Of a DNA stretch of 7,361 bases, positions 5,149 to 7,361 are shown piece after piece. The position numbers and the translations under genes are program-made. Under the pieces are notes generated by a model. It had not been told where the DNA came from and searched no databases. It saw only the letters and a program-made list of their open reading frames with translations. Positions within the stretch are counted from its first letter, which is position 1, and every line of letters starts with the position of its first letter. Source of the stretch: an uncultured Oscillospiraceae bacterium (GTDB taxonomy: Bacteria; Bacillota; Clostridia; Oscillospirales; Oscillospiraceae); assembly GCA_900752285.1 (NCBI GenBank), contig CAADUW010000047.1, positions 1-7,361 of the forward strand, read 5' to 3'.

Positions 5149-6246
5149 TTACACGTTAAACAGGAAATTGACGATGTCGCCGTCTTTCATTACGTAGTCC
5201 TTGCCCTCACTGCGGACCAGACCCTTTGCCTTGGCGGCGGCCATGGTGCCGCAGGCCTTCATGTCCTCAAAGGCAATGACCTCTGCCCGGATAAAGCCCC
5301 GCTCAAAGTCCGTGTGGATCTTGCCGGCAGCCTGGGGCGCCTTGGTGCCCTTCTTGATGGTCCATGCCCGGCACTCGTCGGAACCGGCGGTCAGGAAGGA
5401 GATCAGACCCAGCAGGGTGTAGCTGGACTTGATGAGGCGGCTCAGACCGCTTTCCGCAACGCCCAGTTCCTCCATGAACATGGCTTTTTCGTCAGGATCG
5501 TCCAGCTCCGCAATGTCTGCTTCCAGCTTGGCGCAGATGGGCAGGCACTGGCTCCCCTCGGTATCGGCGAGGGCCTTCACGGCGTTGTAGTGCCGGTTGC
5601 TTTCCGGTTCGTTGACTTCGCTTTCGGACAGGTTTGCCACGTAAATGGTCTTTTTCAGAGTCAGCAGATCGGAAGTGGCAATGAGCGCCATGTCCTCTTC
5701 GCTGCCGTCAAAGGTGCGGGCAAGCTTCCCCTCGTTCAGGTGCTCCAGCAGACGGGTAAAGACCTCCGCCTCGTGGGCAAACCGCTTGTCGCCGCTCTTG
5801 GCAGCCTTCTGGCACTTGTCCACCCGGCGCTCCACCATTTCAATGTCCGCCATTACAAGCTCCAGATTGATGATGTCAATATCCCGGATGGGGTCCGTGG
5901 AGCCCTCTACGTGGGTCACGTTGGAATCCTCAAAGCAGCGAACCACGTGCACAATGGCATCGGTGGTGCGGATGTTGGACAGGAACTTGTTGCCCAGACC
6001 TTCGCCCTTGGAAGCGCCCTTCACAAGTCCCGCAATGTCCACAAATTCAATGACGGCAGGGGTGGTTTTCTTCGGCTTGTGCAGCTCGGACAGCCAGTCC
6101 AGCCGCTCATCCGGCACGGATACCACACCTACGTTGGGGTCAATGGTGCAGAAAGCATAGTTGTCCGCCGGTACACCGGCATTGGTAATGGCATTGAACA
6201 GCGTAGACTTCCCCACATTCGGAAGTCCCACGATACCTAATTTCAT
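5149..6246 (-). CDS. ychF: Redox-regulated ATPase YchF (Obg-family, OLA1-like)
   Basis: 365 aa, full length for the family. The P-loop is GLPNVGKST at 7-15; the G3 motif DIAGLVKGAS starts at Asp70; the G4 position reads NLSE at 205-208 instead of NKxD, the change that gives YchF/OLA1 its preference for ATP over GTP. A coiled-coil-rich insertion spans about 128-175. The C-terminal TGS domain (about 281-364) contains LTAGSDECRAW and ends GDIVNFLFNV. YchF is cytoplasmic, binds ribosomes and is linked to translation and oxidative-stress response. The start is ATG 6246 with AAGGAG 11 nt upstream, a slightly long spacing. It is transcribed toward the TraX-like gene. I see no clear promoter in the 112 bases between it and the integrase, so it may depend on readthrough or on sequence I cannot recognise. 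Confidence 0.97.
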   Translation of the reverse strand: MKLGIVGLPNVGKSTLFNAITNAGVPADNYAFCTIDPNVGVVSVPDERLDWLSELHKPKKTTPAVIEFVDIAGLVKGASKGEGLGNKFLSNIRTTDAIVHVVRCFEDSNVTHVEGSTDPIRDIDIINLELVMADIEMVERRVDKCQKAAKSGDKRFAHEAEVFTRLLEHLNEGKLARTFDGSEEDMALIATSDLLTLKKTIYVANLSESEVNEPESNRHYNAVKALADTEGSQCLPICAKLEADIAELDDPDEKAMFMEELGVAESGLSRLIKSSYTLLGLISFLTAGSDECRAWTIKKGTKAPQAAGKIHTDFERGFIRAEVIAFEDMKACGTMAAAKAKGLVRSEGKDYVMKDGDIVNFLFNV

Positions 6247-6358
6247 TTGTACTCATTCTCCTTCGATTTTCCTTGATTTTCAAGGGGTTTCAGCGTTTGG
6301 TGCCTTGGCTGTTACACCATTTTTACACCATTTCCGCATGTGGCTTTATTGGATTTCA
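6247..6358. other. Candidate attachment-site junction between integrase and ychF
   Basis: This gap holds a palindrome CCTTGA-TTT-TCAAGG (6271-6285) 24 bases upstream of the ychF start codon and two TACACCATTT repeats (6313-6322 and 6324-6333); a third copy lies in the integrase 3' end. Tyrosine integrases of this kind often sit at the end of their element with the core site beside the gene's 3' end, so the element boundary probably lies here. The palindrome is a possible crossover core. Without the other end of the element this is inference. Confidence 0.45.
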
Positions 6359-6374
6359 TCAGACTACACCATTT
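6313..6374. repeat. Three TACACCATTT direct repeats at the integrase 3' end
   Basis: TACACCATTT occurs at 6313-6322, 6324-6333 and 6365-6374. The first two are spaced 11 bp apart, about one helical turn; the third overlaps the last codons of the integrase (NGVV and stop). Short direct repeats beside an integrase are typical of arm-type integrase binding sites, which is the proposed role. Confidence 0.5.
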
Positions 6375-7361
6375 TGCTGAAACTGCTTGATGGCATAATC
6401 CAGCGATTCGGCAGTCACATGAACGTACCGATCCATTGTTGTTTTGATGCTGGCATGACCCAGCAGCTTTTGCAGCACCTTCGGCTGCATACCGCTTTCA
6501 ATCGCTCTTGTAGCGTAGGTATGTCGCAGGGCGTGCATACAAAAGTGCTTGATCCCCGCTTCGTCGCAGAGCTTATATAAGTGGGTATCATAGGAACTGT
6601 TCTTCGCTGGCTCTCCTGTTCGCCAGTTGATAAAAACAAGATCACGCATGACAAGCTGAGAAGAAACGCCTGTACGTCTGTCTATGTACTCAAGCGTTTT
6701 GTCCAGCGTCGGGGACTCTTTCTGCTCCGGGCGGCTGTCCCAAATACCTTTGAGGATTTCATAAGCCCGATCCGTCAACGGTATTGTGCGGTAGCTGTGC
6801 TGCGTCTTCGGAGGACCCGCACGCCAATACTGTTCACCGTGTCGAAACTCCAATGTTTTGTTGACCGTGAGCGTGCGCTTTTCAAAGTCAATCGCGTCCC
6901 ACGTCAGTCCGATCATCTCGCCGGTACGCAAACCGGTTTCAAGGATCAGCGCGTATTGGTTGTAATTGTGGGATCGCTTTGCTATTTCAAGAAACACGCG
7001 CTGCTCGTCACGGGTGAGGAACTTAATATCGTCTGTCGCGCGAACCGGCTTTGTAAACCGCACACCGTCCATTGGGTGCTTGGCAATCAGGTCATTCATC
7101 TTCGCAGCCTTGAACATCGTACCCATTGTGATATAGGCTTGACGGATGGTGGAACCCGCATAGTCAGCATCCATCTGAATGAACACTTTTTTGCAGTGCA
7201 TCGGCTTGACATTGGCAATCATCATTTTGCCCATGACCGGTTGAATATTGTGGACATACCGCTCCCGATAATTGCGGAGCGTATTAGGGGCTAAATCACC
7301 CACAATATTCTCAATCCAGAAGTCAAACCATTGATCCACCGTCGTATCGGTGGCTACGAAA
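6359..7361 (-). CDS. Tyrosine recombinase/integrase, N-terminus beyond the window
   Basis: The frame stays open to the window edge, so the gene is 5'-truncated here; a GTG at 7339 sits inside the core-binding domain and is probably not the start. Counting from that GTG, residues about 1-95 form the SAM-like core-binding domain ([21 protein letters not shown]). The catalytic domain follows with Arg138 (TGLRTGEM), Lys178 (PPKTQHSYR), His269 and Arg272 (HALRHTY), His295 ([10 protein letters not shown]) and Tyr305 (MDRYVHV), the complete active-site set. It resembles phage and conjugative-transposon integrases of Firmicutes, which normally carry an extra N-terminal DNA-binding domain, here off the edge. 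Its base composition looks less GC-rich than its neighbours. It points toward ychF, 112 bases away. It probably marks one end of an element lying to the right; whether that is a prophage or an integrative conjugative element cannot be told. Confidence 0.93.
   Translation of the reverse strand, partial: FVATDTTVDQWFDFWIENIVGDLAPNTLRNYRERYVHNIQPVMGKMMIANVKPMHCKKVFIQMDADYAGSTIRQAYITMGTMFKAAKMNDLIAKHPMDGVRFTKPVRATDDIKFLTRDEQRVFLEIAKRSHNYNQYALILETGLRTGEMIGLTWDAIDFEKRTLTVNKTLEFRHGEQYWRAGPPKTQHSYRTIPLTDRAYEILKGIWDSRPEQKESPTLDKTLEYIDRRTGVSSQLVMRDLVFINWRTGEPAKNSSYDTHLYKLCDEAGIKHFCMHALRHTYATRAIESGMQPKVLQKLLGHASIKTTMDRYVHVTAESLDYAIKQFQQNGVV

Larger units (their letters stand above)
6286..7361. mobile_element. 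Putative left end of an integrative element
   Basis: This is inferred from a complete-looking integrase catalytic domain next to direct repeats and a possible core palindrome, just upstream of a conserved housekeeping gene. Only the integrase is visible. The element, if real, extends beyond 7361; the exact boundary is uncertain and could be anywhere in 6247-6358. Confidence 0.5.

Noticed and set aside
5314..6240. Plus-strand open frame of 308 codons opposite ychF
   Set aside because: ychF is unmistakable on the minus strand; the antisense frame reflects its codon bias and has no recognisable domain or ribosome binding site.

Overview
The window looks like chromosomal DNA of a moderately high-GC gut Firmicute, probably a Faecalibacterium/Gemmiger/Subdoligranulum-like member of the Oscillospiraceae (Ruminococcaceae). 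This rests on strong GGAGG-type ribosome binding sites, GC-rich codons, the kinds of gene present, and an intergenic region packed with hairpins. No marker gene fixes the genus, so the placement is inference.

Layout: (1) Positions 1-325 hold no credible gene. They carry a tiled series of stem-loops bounded by two identical 31-bp palindromic hairpins (6-36 and 284-314), which looks like an interspersed structured repeat. Its right-hand hairpins also sit where the neighbouring minus-strand gene would terminate. (2) 326-1030 (-) encodes a CBS-pair protein with an N-terminal helical domain carrying a HEPN-type RX4H motif. A promoter over the upstream ATG codons argues for a GTG start at 1030. (3) 1031-1347 is a divergent control region with a promoter for each side. 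(4) 1348-4913 (+) is a tight three-gene operon: an esterase (HSL-type alpha/beta hydrolase) fused to a condensation/alcohol-acetyltransferase-like domain, a six-TM membrane protein with an N-terminal zinc ribbon (DUF6320-like), and a TraX-family membrane protein. It ends in a strong hairpin terminator at 4916-4961. (5) 5149-6246 (-) is ychF, a conserved housekeeping ATPase. (6) 6359-7361 (-) is a tyrosine integrase cut by the window edge. Its 3' end lies about 110 bp upstream of ychF, next to short direct repeats and a palindrome, so this gap is a likely attachment-site junction of an integrative element extending past the right edge.

The most interesting unit is the three-gene operon. Two of its proteins belong to families linked to acyl or acetyl transfer and two are membrane proteins, with no pilus or conjugation genes nearby. 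A plausible but unproven reading is an envelope-associated acyl-transfer or deacylation pathway of unknown substrate. The divergent HEPN-CBS protein could be an RNA-binding or RNase-like, nucleotide-responsive protein. The structured repeat and the ychF/integrase junction are the other places worth a second look.
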